Assembly: GCF_035582795.1 (NCBI RefSeq)
Contig: NC_134373.1
Span: forward strand, 25,328,501-25,392,500
DNA: 64,000 nucleotides
Reading direction: 5' to 3'
Source of the DNA: Mycteria americana
Taxonomy: Eukaryota > Chordata > Aves > Ciconiiformes > Ciconiidae
Position 1 is the first letter of the stretch. Every line of letters begins with the position of its first letter. This document shows positions 1 to 11,480 of this stretch, piece by piece. The notes below the pieces were generated by a model that saw nothing but the letters and a program-made list of their open reading frames with translations, was not told where the DNA came from and did no database searches. A program made the translations under genes and the position numbers.

Positions 1-1060
1 TCTTCAATCTGTACAAACTGATGAGATGTTTTAAACCCTGAGCTTTTTAACTTTCTCCTGGTCCCTTGGACAGAACATTCTACTGACTAAGGGAGAGTTA
101 TGATTTTTTTTCTCATGGTCAAGTCCACAATTGTTCATTTCAGGGGTTCTTCATCATTACTTAAGATGATGAAGTACTAACCACTGTCTAAGATGGGACA
201 GGTGAAGCACTGGACCACCGATCTTATATGGTGTGGCAATCTTCATGTTCCACATCAATATATTTTTCAACATAGAAATTACTTGTTTGGTACAATATTA
301 TTTCTGCATAATTATGCATATACTTACTGGGTAAAAAGCTGATTTCCACTAACTAGCGGGTATGATACAAAATATGTTTTTGCTAAGTAGTTCAGCTAAT
401 GAAACTGCTATATCACATTTTGGATATTAGCTCCAGTTCTTGGATTGGACTGGAGTGTATGTTTCTAGTTTTACGGAACAGAACAGAGTTATCAAGCTCC
501 CAAACAGACTTGGAGCTGCTTGCTGTCCTCAGTGACTTATCAGTGACCTCACTTGTAGGTTGTCAGGATAAAAAACGAGAACAAGAACTCCAGGTGAAAG
601 TACTCTGAGAAAAGTATAGCTTGCTGGTTCGGTAAATTTGCTCAAGAGGGACTGGGCCCACAAAGAGGCTGGGCTTAAATGGGGCTGAATATTTACTTTA
701 CTGGAGATGTCAAAAACCTAAAGAATAGGTACCAATAGCTCCTACCCTTACCACAGCTTTCAAGTGGAAATAGTAGCAGCTAGATAGCTTGCATAAAGAG
801 GGAAGGTATTCCCTTTTCAAACAGCCTGTAACATGTAGTCCGGGTTTATATCAGAAATTAAGTTTATTTTTTAAGTGTTTTAGAAATAAGTGTGAGGCAG
901 CTTCTAATTTGATGTGTCTGAACGTGCTGCATAGTTGTGTGTTATTAGAATGCTTTCTTTTATTTTTCAAGAGGGAAGCACTAATGAAAATAAGCAGCTA
1001 TGGTAGTACTTGTATGCTTCATAATTTCAGGAAGAGTCAGAGCAATGCTGCACTAATTAA
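1..1060. other. Non-coding flank left of the CR1 element
   Basis: AT-rich single-copy-looking DNA. The open frames here (up to about 100 codons) show no family motif, and the longest runs only up to the end of the neighbouring CR1. I see no RNA gene, no simple repeat and no promoter-like GC enrichment. Confidence 0.6.
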
Positions 1061-1090
1061 TCACAGAATCACAGAATCACACAGAATCGT
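1061..1090 (-). repeat. CR1 3'-terminal short tandem repeats
   Basis: Three tandem copies of a CACAGAATC-like unit, which is ATTCTGTG-like on the minus strand. They directly adjoin the conserved CR1 3' UTR beginning near 1095. These repeats mark the 3' end of CR1 elements and are used for priming reverse transcription in place of a poly(A) tail. They fix the orientation of the element. Confidence 0.9.
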
Positions 1091-1156
1091 ATAGGTTGGA
1101 AAAGACCTTTAAGATCATCAAGTCCAACCGTAGACCTAACACTATCAAGACCACCA

Positions 1157-4088
1157 CTACACCATGTCCCTAAGCACCTCATCCAAATGTCTTTTAAATA
1201 CCTCCAGGGATGGCGACTCAACCACTTCCCTGGGCAGCCTGTTCCAATGCTTGATAACCCTTTCAGGGAAGTAAAATTTCCTAATATCCAGGCTAAACCT
1301 CCCCTGGTGCAACTTGAGGCCATTTTGTTTCGTCCTATCACTTGTTACCTGGGAGAAGAGACCGACCCCCACCTCTCTACAACCTCCTTTCAGGTAGTTG
1401 TGGAGAGCGATAAGGTCTCCCCTCAGCCTCCTTTTCTCCAGGCTAAACAACCCCAGTTCCCTCAGCCGCTCCTCATCAGACTTGTGCTCCAGACCCTTCC
1501 CCAGCTTCGTTGCCCTTCTCTGGACATGCTCCAGCCCCTCAATGTCTCTCTTGTAGTGAGGGGCCCAAAACTGAACACAGCATTCGAGGTGCAGCCTCAC
1601 CAGTGCCGAGTACAGGGGCACGATCACTTCCCTAGTCCTGCTGGCCACGCTATTCCTGATACAAGCCAGGGATGCCATTGGCTTTCTTGGCCACCTGGGC
1701 ACACTGCTGGCTCATATTCAGGTGGCTGTCAACCAACACCCCCAGGTCCTTCTCTGCCAGGCAGCTTTCCAGCCACTCTTCCCCAAGCCTGTAGCGTTGC
1801 ATGGGGTTGCTGTGGCCCAAGTGCAGGACCTTGCACTTGGCCTTGTTGAACCTCATACAATTGACCTCGGCCCATCGATCCAGCCTGTCCAGGTCCCTCT
1901 GCAGAGCCTTCCTACCCTCAAGCAGATCAACACTCCTGCACAACTTGGTGTCATCTGCAAACTTACTGAGGGTGCACTCGATCCCTTCGCCCAGATCATT
2001 GATAAAGATATTAAATAGAACTGGCCCCAATACAGAGCCCTGGGGAACACCGCTTGTGACCGGCCACCAACCGGAGTAAACTCCATTCACCACCACTCTT
2101 TGGGCCCAGCCATCCAGCCAGTTCTTTACCCAGCGAAGAGTACACCCATCCAAGCCATGAGCAGCCAGTTTCTCCAGGAGAATGCTGTGGGAAACTGTGT
2201 CAAAGGCTTTACGGAAGTCTAGATAGAAAACATCCACAGCCTTTCCCTCATCCATTAGGCGGGTCACCTTGTTGTAGTAGGAGATCAGATTGGTCAAGGA
2301 GGACCTGCCTTTCCTGAACCCATGCTGGCTGGGCTTGATCCCTTGGTTATCCTCTACATGCCATGTGATAGCACTCAGGATGATCTGCTCCATCAGCTTC
2401 CCCGGTACCAAGGTCAGGCTGACAGGCCTGTAGTTCCCCGGGTCCTCCTTCTGGCCCTTCTTGAAGATGGGCATCACATTAGCTAATCTCCAGTCAGCAG
2501 GGACCTCCCCAGTTAGCCAGGACTGCTGGTAAATGATGGAAAGGGGCTTGGTGAGCACATCTGCCAGTTCCTTCAGCGCTCTTGGATGGATCTCATCAGG
2601 CCTCATAGACTTGTGAGTGTTTAAGTGGTGCAGCAGGTCACTAACCGTTTCCCCCTGGATTATGTGGGCTCCATTCTGGTCCCCGTCCCTAACTTCCAAC
2701 TCAGGGGGCTGGGTACCCAGAGAACAATTGGCCCTACTATTGAAGACTGAGGCAAAGAAGGCATTAAGTATCTCAGCCTTTTCCTCGTCCTTGGTCACTG
2801 TGTTCCCTCCCCCGTCTACTAGGGGCTGGAGATTCTCCTTAGCTCTCCTTTTGCTGCTAATGTATTTGAAGAAGTGTTTTTTGTTGTCTTTTACAGTAGC
2901 AGCCAGATTGAGCTCTAGCTCAGCTTTGGCCCTTCTAATTTTCTCCCTGCACAGCCTTGCTACACCTTTGTAGTCCTCCTGAGTTGCCTGCCCCTTCTTC
3001 CAGAGGTCATAGACTCTCCTCTTTTTCCTGAGTTCGAGCCAGAGCTCTCTAGTCAGCCAGGCCGGTCTCCTTCCCCGCCGGCTCGTCTTTCGGCACCTGG
3101 GGACAGCCCGCTCTTGTGCCTTTAGGACTTCCTCCTTAAAGAATGTCCAGCCTTCCTGGACTCCTTTGCCCTTTAGGGCTGCCTCCCAGGGGACTCTGTC
3201 AACCAGTCTCCCAAACAGGCTGAAGTCCGCCCTCCAGAAGTCTAAGGTGGCAGTTTTGCTGACCCCCCTCCTTACTTCTCCATGTATCAAAAACTCTACC
3301 ATTTCATGACCACTCTGCCCAAGACGGCCTCCAACCATCACATGGCTCACAAGTCCCTCTCTGTTTGTGAACAACAGGTCCAGTGGGGCACCTTCCCTAG
3401 TTGGCTCACTCACCAACTGTGTCAGCAAGTTATCTGCCACACACTCCAGGAACCTCCTAGATTGTTTTCTCCCTGCTATATTGTATTTCCAGCAGACATC
3501 CAGTAAGCTCAAGTCCCCCACAAGAACAAGGGCTAGCGATCATGATGCTTCTCCCAGCTGCTTATAGAATAGTTTGTCAGTCTCCTCATCCTGGTTGGGT
3601 GGTCTGTAACAGACTCCCACCACAATATCTGCCTTGTTGGCCTTCCCCCTCATTCTTACCCATAGACACTCCACCCAATCGTCATCATCATCAAGCTCTA
3701 AACTATCCAGACACTCCCTAACGTATAGGGCTACCCCACCACCTCTCCTGCCTTGCCTATCCCTCCTGAAGAGTTTATAGCCATCCATCGCCGCACTCCA
3801 GTTGTGCGAGTCATCCCACCACGTTTCCATGATGGCAACCATATCATAGTTTTTCTGATGTACAATGGCTTCCAGCTCCTCCTGCTTGTTGCCCATGCTG
3901 TGTGCATTGGTGTAGAGGCACTTCAGCTGGGCTGTCGTCCGTGTTTCCTTCATAGAAGAACACCCCTTGTGTGCTTTGAGGTATTTCACTGGCATTTCCC
4001 TCTGGGCTCCTATTGCCTCAGTATCCCCTAGCTCAACTCTGTTCGACTTCAGCTGTGCCCCAGTGTACCCTTCACATCTCGGAGACAC
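1157..4088 (-). pseudogene. CR1 ORF2 endonuclease-reverse transcriptase, broken
   Basis: ORF2 of CR1 cuts target DNA and copies the element's RNA in place. The N-terminal part (minus strand from about 4088) is an APE-type endonuclease with LYTNAHS, METWWD and GGGVALYV segments. The reverse transcriptase follows, with the blocks [39 protein letters not shown] and the catalytic FADD at 1950-1961. Two lesions break it. An in-frame TGA at 3540-3542 fits CGA-to-TGA decay at a CpG. A one-base gain in a G run (plus-strand 1669-1671) shifts the frame just after the KANGI segment, so the last part (1157 to about 1670) is in another frame. Endonuclease residues are also altered: the usual GDFN reads GDLS and the usual SDH reads SGH. 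I infer that it makes no active enzyme, though the polymerase core itself is well preserved. Confidence 0.95.
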
Positions 4089-4189
4089 AGGCTAAGTGCC
4101 CTCGCTGGCACCCGCTCCCGCTAACCGTGGCACGTCGTCCCTCAGCTTCCCTCGGGCAAGCCTGATATTATCCCCCTCCCCCTTCAAGT

Positions 4190-5303
4190 CTAGTTTAAAG
4201 CTCTGTCAATGAGCCCTGCAAGTTCCTGAGCAAAGATTCTCTTTCCCCTTTGAGAAAGATGAATCCCATCAGACACCAGCAAACCTGGTGCTGTGTAGGC
4301 CATCCTGTTGTCAAAAAACCCAAATCTGTGGCAATGACACCAGCCATGGAGCCATGAGTTGATAGATTGGGTGCCTCTGTTCCTTTTAGTGTCACTGCCC
4401 ACAACTGGAAGGAGAGAGGAGAAAATAACCTGTGCTCCAGAGTCCCTTACTAGCCGTCCCAAGGCCCTGAAGTCTCTTTTGATTGCCCTGGAACTTCGTG
4501 TTGCAGCTTCATCGCCCCCCACATGGAAGAGCAGTAGGGGGTAGTAGTCCGAGGGCCGTAGCAGGCTAGGGAGTATCCTCGTGACATCCTTCACGCGGGC
4601 CCCAGGGAGGCAGCAGACTTCCCTAAGAGGAGGGTCCGTCTGGCATATCGGACCCTCGGTTCCCTTCAGAAGGGAGTCACCCACAACTATAACCCATCTT
4701 CTCTTCCTTGTGGAGGTGGTGTTAATACGAGAGGTACGTTCTTCTGACCTGGGCGACACCTCTGGTGTAGATGGACTGTCGTCCCCATCCTCCATTGAGT
4801 GGCCTGCCACCTCCAGGGCCTCATACCTGTTGTACAGAGGCACCTGGGGAGGTGAGGTGGGCAGGGAGGGCCTTCGGCTGCCGCCACGAGCGTGGACTTG
4901 CCTCCATTCACTTTCCTCCTTTGAGCTGCCGCCTTCAGCCCGGTGGGGAGGAATACAGGATCCCCTTGATTGTGGGTTCTTACTGGTGGCTGCTGCTGCT
5001 CCTGTTCCCGTCTCGGGGGGGCAGAGCATGGCACCACCAGTCGATCTCTTTCTCAGCCTCCCTGATGCTCCTTAACCTTTCTACCTCCTCCCGTAGCTCT
5101 GCCACCATGCAGAGCAAATCATCCACCCGGTCACACCTCACACAGCTGTCCGCATGGCTGCCATGTGTGAACAGTGAGAGGCCCAGGCACTGCCTGCAGC
5201 CTGAGACCTGGGTGGCCGCATGTTTTTGTGGGAGCTCCGTCTGGGTAGCCACATCCACTCTGGCGAGCACAGAGGGCATCGCTTTCTGACGAGTGAATAC
5301 CAT
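4190..5303 (-). pseudogene. CR1 ORF1 esterase-type protein, frameshifted
   Basis: ORF1 of CR1 encodes an accessory RNA-particle protein. The likely start is the ATG at 5303-5301. The first part, to about 5020, holds cysteine pairs (SGCRQC and a later CVRC) and a charged stretch (AELREEVERLRS) that looks like a short coiled coil. The second part runs in another frame to 4190 and carries an SGNH/GDSL-hydrolase-like domain, with GDSLLKG near its start and DGIHLSQRGKRIF near its end, the expected positions of the catalytic Ser and Asp-x-x-His. The frames meet at a run of seven G (plus strand, about 5015-5021), so a single-base length change in that run is the probable break. ORF2 begins about 100 bases downstream. 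The role of the esterase domain in CR1 is not settled. Confidence 0.88.
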
Positions 5304-5440
5304 AGCTGAGTTTCTTCTGAAAGGATGGGGACTACCAAATGAACTCACTTTTCACAGTTCCTCTTGAGCTAGTAGGGTGACTTCGCCTTCCCTACACGCC
5401 CTGCCTGCACGAACTGCTGCGCAAACTGACGCGCCACATC

Positions 5441-8400
5441 AGTTTTCAGTATTCACTTAATACTGAAGTTTGTCAAGAATCACAAGTCTTGGGATGCCTG
5501 CAGACAAGCCTTGCAGGGGTTTCCTGCAGGGAAGGATGTTTTGAGCGTTTCCCAGTCCCAGTAACAGTCTGTCCCTGTGCTGGAGGGAATACTGTCCATT
5601 GGAACAAAGAAGGTAAAAGCAAATATCTGTTGCATATCAGCCTGCAAGTCTTCTCCACATTCACTATTTGGCAATGTTATTTTAACCCAAGACCAATGGC
5701 AGCTCATGCTAGTCTTTCTGGCTGTGAACCTTGGGGATGAAGATTCAGCATATATTTTTTACTGAGGCTAGTCTGGATGCTAACCTTGGGCAGTGGAGGA
5801 GGGCAGGAAGGAAGGCAGACTGCTGGGAACACCCCATACTGGTGTCTTATATCATCATCTCAAAGGATCACCAGAGTTTTATGAAAGAACTCTTTTGTTG
5901 TCCTATTAGCAGCAACACAACCACTTTCAGAAGCAAGATACACAATGGAGCAATTTCTAATCAAGATTTACATAAGTATAACTGTTGATCCCAGGGTACC
6001 TTATCTGACTCTGCATCAGCTTAACAGAATTAATTTATTATGCTTGTTTTTCATGGAACATATTTCAAATCTTATTTGTAGAATAGACTGCCTTTTAATT
6101 GCTTGTGGCTTTTAGAACACATCCTATTTTTATATTTATATAATGTCTCATTGCCACTGTTATGGACTTCCTTGGGAAAAACGAAATCACAAAAATCAAA
6201 GGAGACATTTAATAACTTTTTTTATATGAGACCTGATGAGAAATGTTATTTGTTCCCCAAATACAGCAAAGTTTCTTTATTGGCCTGTCAGCATTCCAAA
6301 AACTGCATTTATGTGAGAGATTATGTCATAAAAAATGTATGCAACAGCTCTGTTCTAGAAATGTGAATTCTAAATAGCAAAGTGCAATAGCTACAGTACC
6401 AGAAAGCCTTTTCTTAAGAAAGTGTTTTGTTCATTTCATGAACTTTCTCAACTGTTCGGAAAAGAGGGTGTCTACCAGCTATTTTTCTCCATCCTTTTCA
6501 AGCAACTGTTCAAGAGTAAGTGTAAGTGTTAAACATTGCCGGGTTCGTGCACTTGAAGAGCCCCCTAGGGTTAGATTCTAAAGCCCTTTCATGGCCTTTA
6601 TACTCATAAATAAGGGATTTGCTGCATTTTAAAGCATATCAGATCACAGTGAAAGTTGAAATTAGCATTCACTCCAAGGAGAACACATTCCCCAACCCCT
6701 GTTAATGTTCCCCTCTTGGGTACACACAAAGATTGAAATGAGAGGCTTTCCAGGTACTCTGGGCATTTCCCTCCTGTTCTCTGTCCTGTTTTGCTCCTTC
6801 GAAACTGCAAAGCAGCAAGATAAATGTGGGAGGGAGTCTGCTGTATCGCTAAAAAATTAGTTTCCTGTTACGGCAGCTATAGCACATGGGTGTCTTTTAT
6901 CAATTTGTGTCATAACTAGATGGCAGCTGATCACAAAGCTATTCAAGTGTTCAAACCCAGCTGCCAATTAGCAGCTGTAACAATAATCCATCCTAATAGC
7001 TATTAGCAGAGTCAGTGATGGGATGTACCTTTACAACTTGCGACTGAAGAAGTAATGGTTATCTCTGAATCTTCTGTTTTTGAAAAACATAGTGGGCTGT
7101 TCTCATTCTTGCAGTTTTCCTTCTGAGGATTTTATTAGTATGCAGTTGGAATAAAGTATGCAGTAGGGTGTATCCGATAAGAATATTTGGGGCTGACATT
7201 TTCAACGGCTACATAGTGAGGCACACAGTTTAAGACCTAGACATGTAAAGGTTTTCATCCAAAACCAATTTTCAGACATGCAATTGAGGTGACTAATGCA
7301 GCTGAGAAGATTTGCCAGCCTATGCATTTATGACTGCACGATTCAGATATTGTTTTGGAAAGATTTATGTTAGTGGATAAAGTACAATGAGAGTAAGTAG
7401 ATAGAAAAGCCTTCGCAGTGCTCTGCAGTCTGTGCTCCTCTGAGTACAAGCCCACCCAGATTGCAGCCTGGGGGACGCTGTGTAGGCAACCAACACAAGG
7501 TTCTGCTGCAGAGTATTAGCTTAGCTGATGCTTTCTCTTCTTTTTGGTGGAATGTTCTGAGGTTTTGTGTTTGGATAACTCTGAAAGGGGGAGAGTAAAT
7601 CTCTTTCTTCATAGTACCTTCTAACTACTCTTCTAGGTTAATGTTGTTCTGAATTTTTGATCTTGGTTAACCTCAGGCTCTAAACACGTTCACTCCTACT
7701 CATAGGCAAGAAAAGATAAGAGAGGAATCTGTCACAATTCTCTCTTCTGGAGGCAGAGGAGGGACAGGATAGAAAAAGGTGGTGTTATCTTACTGCGAAA
7801 TACTTGAAGGAGACTCATTTATTATAAGGAGACACACAAGAACCTTAACAGATTTGGTCTTGCAGATACTGATTTTCTGCTTTGTCTCATGATACTCTTG
7901 TATCTAAATATTAGCAAAGGCTTACCCGCTTTTATAGCACTTTTGCTATGGCTCCCGGTACCTGGAATTTGCTAAAGCCAACTTGTGACATGAAGCAGAT
8001 ATTCATGTATCTATCCAGTGGTTGGGGGTTTTTTTTGCATGTATCTCAAGAAAGTTCAGGCTTCTCCTTTTTAAAGCACAGTAAAGCTAACAGCTTTGGG
8101 CTTGACATTCCATCTCTGGAAGTGAAAACTGATTCTTTTGCCCCAAGATGGTAAAGTTAGAGAAATTAGCAGGAGAATTAGAAAATAAATATTCAAAACA
8201 CTGTCACTGAAATAGTAATCTCCTGCTGCTGCTCTGAGTTTGTTGCTGCTTTGCTTTCTTCAGTGGTAAATTTCATATAATCCAACCCAAGAGTTCTCTG
8301 CTGCCGTGAAGCAAATATTACAAGCAGTCCTGATTCATTCCTGTGATAACAGAAAAATCCTATTCCTACTTAAGCTGCTGCAGTGTGACTTCTGATGCAG

Positions 8401-10619
8401 TGTCAGGAAGAAATCTCAAAGCTGATTTTTGTTCAGAAAGGAGAGAACTTCTCCTACCTTTGTGCTAAGAAAAAGGTGGAAAATGCTTCTATATGATGGC
8501 TCCTCCTCTAAGGTGTAACTAAGAAAAATGATCATTGTTATTTAGGAAATTGGGCAATTTATAAAACATTGTTGAGAACAGTAATCTGAATGACGGACTG
8601 CGTCAAAAGAGATATTGTAACAGCAATAAATGGTGAATTAAATAGAAAGTGCTTGAGGGCTGAGAGTTGGAGTTTAGTCTTGGAATATTAATTAAAATGA
8701 TAAAAGTATGTGACATTCCTATGAAACAGCTAAGTCTACTGGAACAAACTAATTCCCATTATAACTCTGCTGAAGACACATGAGTCACACAATAAATTTG
8801 GCTCACTGACTTAAATGCTGCATCACTACTATGGGAGGCAGAACCGTACCTATTGCGCCAGGTGCAATTAAAGAACTCACAAGCTGCCTAGTCTTACTAT
8901 AGTAATTACTTTTCTTTCAACAGTTAAAAAGGACTGAGACAGGACTGTATATAGGAGGAGAAAAAAAGCTTATTTTTATATGGTTATCTTTTTTTTTCCG
9001 TTGCAGCAGGGGAAAAAAAGAATTGTGTGAAATGGCTGTTTTCTTTTAAGGCAAGTTTTACAGATTATTGGTCCAGGATGTTCATTCTTTATCCAGTATC
9101 TTGAGGATAATTAAAAAAAAAATAAATTGTACTCTCTTCATTTTGACTTTGTGATTATTTTTACAAAAAACACAAAACATCCACAGAAAGGATTTTCTGA
9201 TCGTGATCAGCTTCGTGTTGATGCTAACACATCTCCATAGTAATCGGTCTGTTATAATTAACAATCTATTCTATTTTGCTTTTCTCTTACAATTGCCTCA
9301 TGATAAGAAGGACAAAGGAGCAAAAGTGTGGAAAGAAACACAACCAGAATAATTTATTAGTAGGAAATAGTCTCAGGTAAGAATTTGCATATGTTTTCAC
9401 AAGTCCAAAATTATGTGGCACTGTGCAGTGAATGTGTAAGGAGGAAAAAAGTGTATTCTCTGACTAACATAAAGGTAGGGGGCTGGGCTTCAAACTCTTT
9501 CTTGGAAAACTGGTCCTAATATCCTTCAGTCCCATTATGGGATATTTGCCACTTCATATGTAAAAGTGCGTATTCAATGGTCCCTCCTCTGGCACACTCC
9601 CAAAAACTCTATCCAGAGACCTATTCATGGTTAGCGTAGTGTAAAATGGGTCAATTTAACAGACTTTAATTGGATCAGTTTTCAAACATGACTTACAAAT
9701 ATGGGTCTCTTCTTTTTTCACTTAACTCTAATTGCTACTTGCTGTATACTACATGCCTGCATCAACTTGAATGCTGAAGTACAAAGATGTTGCTGTAAAC
9801 TGAGCACCTCATTCTGAAAAGGGAGGCCTACGCTGGTTTCTCAGTAGAAAGCATAGAAAAGCATTCAACAGTGGGTTACTTAGTCCATAGAAAGATTAAT
9901 TTCTACTTACACTGATCCTTATAAAACAGAAGTCTCCTCTATGTCCCAGCTACTTTTTAAAGCCCCTTGTTAATTCAAGCCTACAAAGTCCTTGGTGGTG
10001 GGAAGGGGAAATAGCTGGAAGATTGCTGATTATCTGCTTTAGGATGACTCATTCAATATGAGCAATTGTGAATCATGAAACAAACTACCTACAGGCAGCG
10101 CACATAAGACTTAATATCTTCCATGCTACTAGATGCTTCTAATGTTTACCATTAGTGTTGCTTTCTTAAAAGCAGAAAGGATCGCAATGTGGTATTGAAG
10201 AATTACCAATTTAAAAGTTGCACAGAAATATTTGTGACACTAATTCTCTACTGGTTACCATTGCATGGGGGTTTAGCCAATCTTTTCAGATTCTTGTTTA
10301 TGTAACTTCAAAAGTCTATAAAATTACAAAGAAAAATCCCTGGGCAACATACTGTTATTCCTTGTGCACATGGGTCATTACAAGATTAACTTTGTGATGC
10401 ACTGTTCAGCTACTTCAGCTGGCGTAGCTGGTAGCAGGGTGCTCTAGTAGACGGTGAAGGGACAGCGGCAGAGTGGGAGAGTAGCTCAGTAGGATTTACA
10501 GATGTTGCTAATAAGAGAGGAATGCTGAGATTTTTAAAACCTTCAGGTTCATACTGACTCCAGCATGGAGCATCCAGTAATGGGTAACAGTCAGAACAGT
10601 ACACACATATACTTGATTT
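5441..10619. other. Intergenic desert, 5.4-10.6 kb
   Basis: AT-rich DNA without a recognisable exon, RNA gene or young repeat. Short A and T runs occur near 8.97-9.12 kb. A strong-looking 3' splice-site sequence ends at about 9006 (T-rich run then TTGCAG), but no open exon or matching donor follows clearly. The only segment I single out is the E-box palindrome near 6.96 kb, described separately. An AP-1-like TGACTCA occurs near 10.05 kb. Confidence 0.5.
6870..7020. promoter_or_regulatory. Possible enhancer with paired CAGCTG E-boxes
   Basis: At 6958-6977 two CAGCTGC/GCAGCTG arms of seven bases flank a CAATTA core, so two E-boxes surround a homeodomain-type TAATTG. A third CAGCTG lies at about 6924, next to a TCACAAAG sequence resembling a TCF/LEF site, and further TAAT-type sites follow to 7005. 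This density of paired sites is typical of tissue enhancers bound by bHLH and homeodomain factors. No conservation can be tested here, so the call is only a candidate. Confidence 0.22.
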
Positions 10620-11480
10620 CTACTGCTAGTCTAATCTCTCTTTGCCCAGCATGATGTACTATGACATCCAAGCAATCCACTTAATTTCTCATCCTATCCT
10701 TCATCTTTTTGTTCAGCCAGACCTATTTTTCCTGACGTTGCTTTCTGGCACTAATCCCATAGTTTCCTGGCCCTTCTGGTACTACCTGTCTCATTCCAGG
10801 CTCTTTTGCCTCACCTTTCTCCTCCCTTTTCAGTTTCTTCATTCAGATTTTTGTTCTGCTTTATTATTCTGCCTCTTCCTTCACATCTTTCTGGCTCCCC
10901 TCTCTGGATCTCTGGCTCCCCATCTCCCTCCTTCAGGTCTCATTTTCAACCTTCACCTGACAATCAGTCTACCTCACTGCCCCAGTCTACGTGTCCAGTC
11001 AGTCTTATCTCAATAGGCTGTATGTTCTGGCTGTATATGTAGGCTGAATGGCCTATATTCTTGGCCATTATCAAACGTGCCTGTGCTGTTCTATTGCTTT
11101 CGTATTCTCTTTACTTCCTATTTTCAGCTTACTTACTGAAGCAATCCTTTTTTTGTCGGTTCTACCTTGAGGTCATTCTCCCCCAGTCAGTTGATTCCCA
11201 GGCCTCCTCTACTTTTCTTGCCGACTTCTTGTCCCTAGCTCAACCAATCTTCCTATTTATTAATTCCTATTTCCATTTACCCACCCCGTCTCAGTACCAC
11301 CAGATTCCTTGCTCCAGATTTTCTTCCCTATTTACCTCCATACGCTGCCTGGTATTCTGCCTGCATTTCAGTCCTGCAACTTCTTGTGCACATTGTGAGT
11401 GCCAACAGGACAGTCTTGGAGAAAGCAGCTCATCTTACAAAGTTACTTTTCCCTGAGGATCCCTCTCCTGCTGTGTGCCC
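10620..11480 (+). repeat. Long pyrimidine-skewed block
   Basis: About 860 bases in which C and T strongly outnumber A and G on the plus strand, with many CTTCC, CTCC and TTCT words but no exact repeat unit. The density is highest at 10790-10990 and again at 11140-11370. Because purine-ended stop codons become rare, several plus-strand frames stay open for 80-130 codons with Leu/Phe/Ser/Pro-rich products, which I read as a composition effect rather than genes. It may be a decayed simple repeat or a skewed insertion of unknown family. Confidence 0.5.

Larger units (their letters stand above)
1061..5440 (-). mobile_element. Near full-length CR1 LINE retrotransposon
   Basis: A non-LTR retrotransposon of the CR1 clade, read right to left. 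Its 3' end lies at the left (1061-1090) and consists of CR1-type terminal repeats of the CACAGAATC family followed by the CR1 3' UTR. Then come, on the minus strand, the reverse transcriptase, the endonuclease and ORF1. The 5' end is set at about 5440, where the GC-rich leader gives way to AT-rich flank, and is uncertain by some tens of bases. At about 4.4 kb it is close to the usual full length, whereas most CR1 copies are heavily 5'-truncated. I find no convincing target-site duplication, as is common for CR1. It lies about 27 kb upstream of RBMS1 exon 1 and is antisense to it. Its few lesions suggest a moderately young copy. Confidence 0.96.

Noticed and set aside
1187-5289. Plus-strand frames over the CR1 (for example 220, 164 and 172 codons)
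   Set aside because: They are mirror frames of the real CR1 ORFs on the minus strand and resemble no protein family.
8980-9006. A strong polypyrimidine-AG acceptor-like sequence as evidence of an exon
   Set aside because: No matching donor or open frame follows; such T runs are common in AT-rich DNA.
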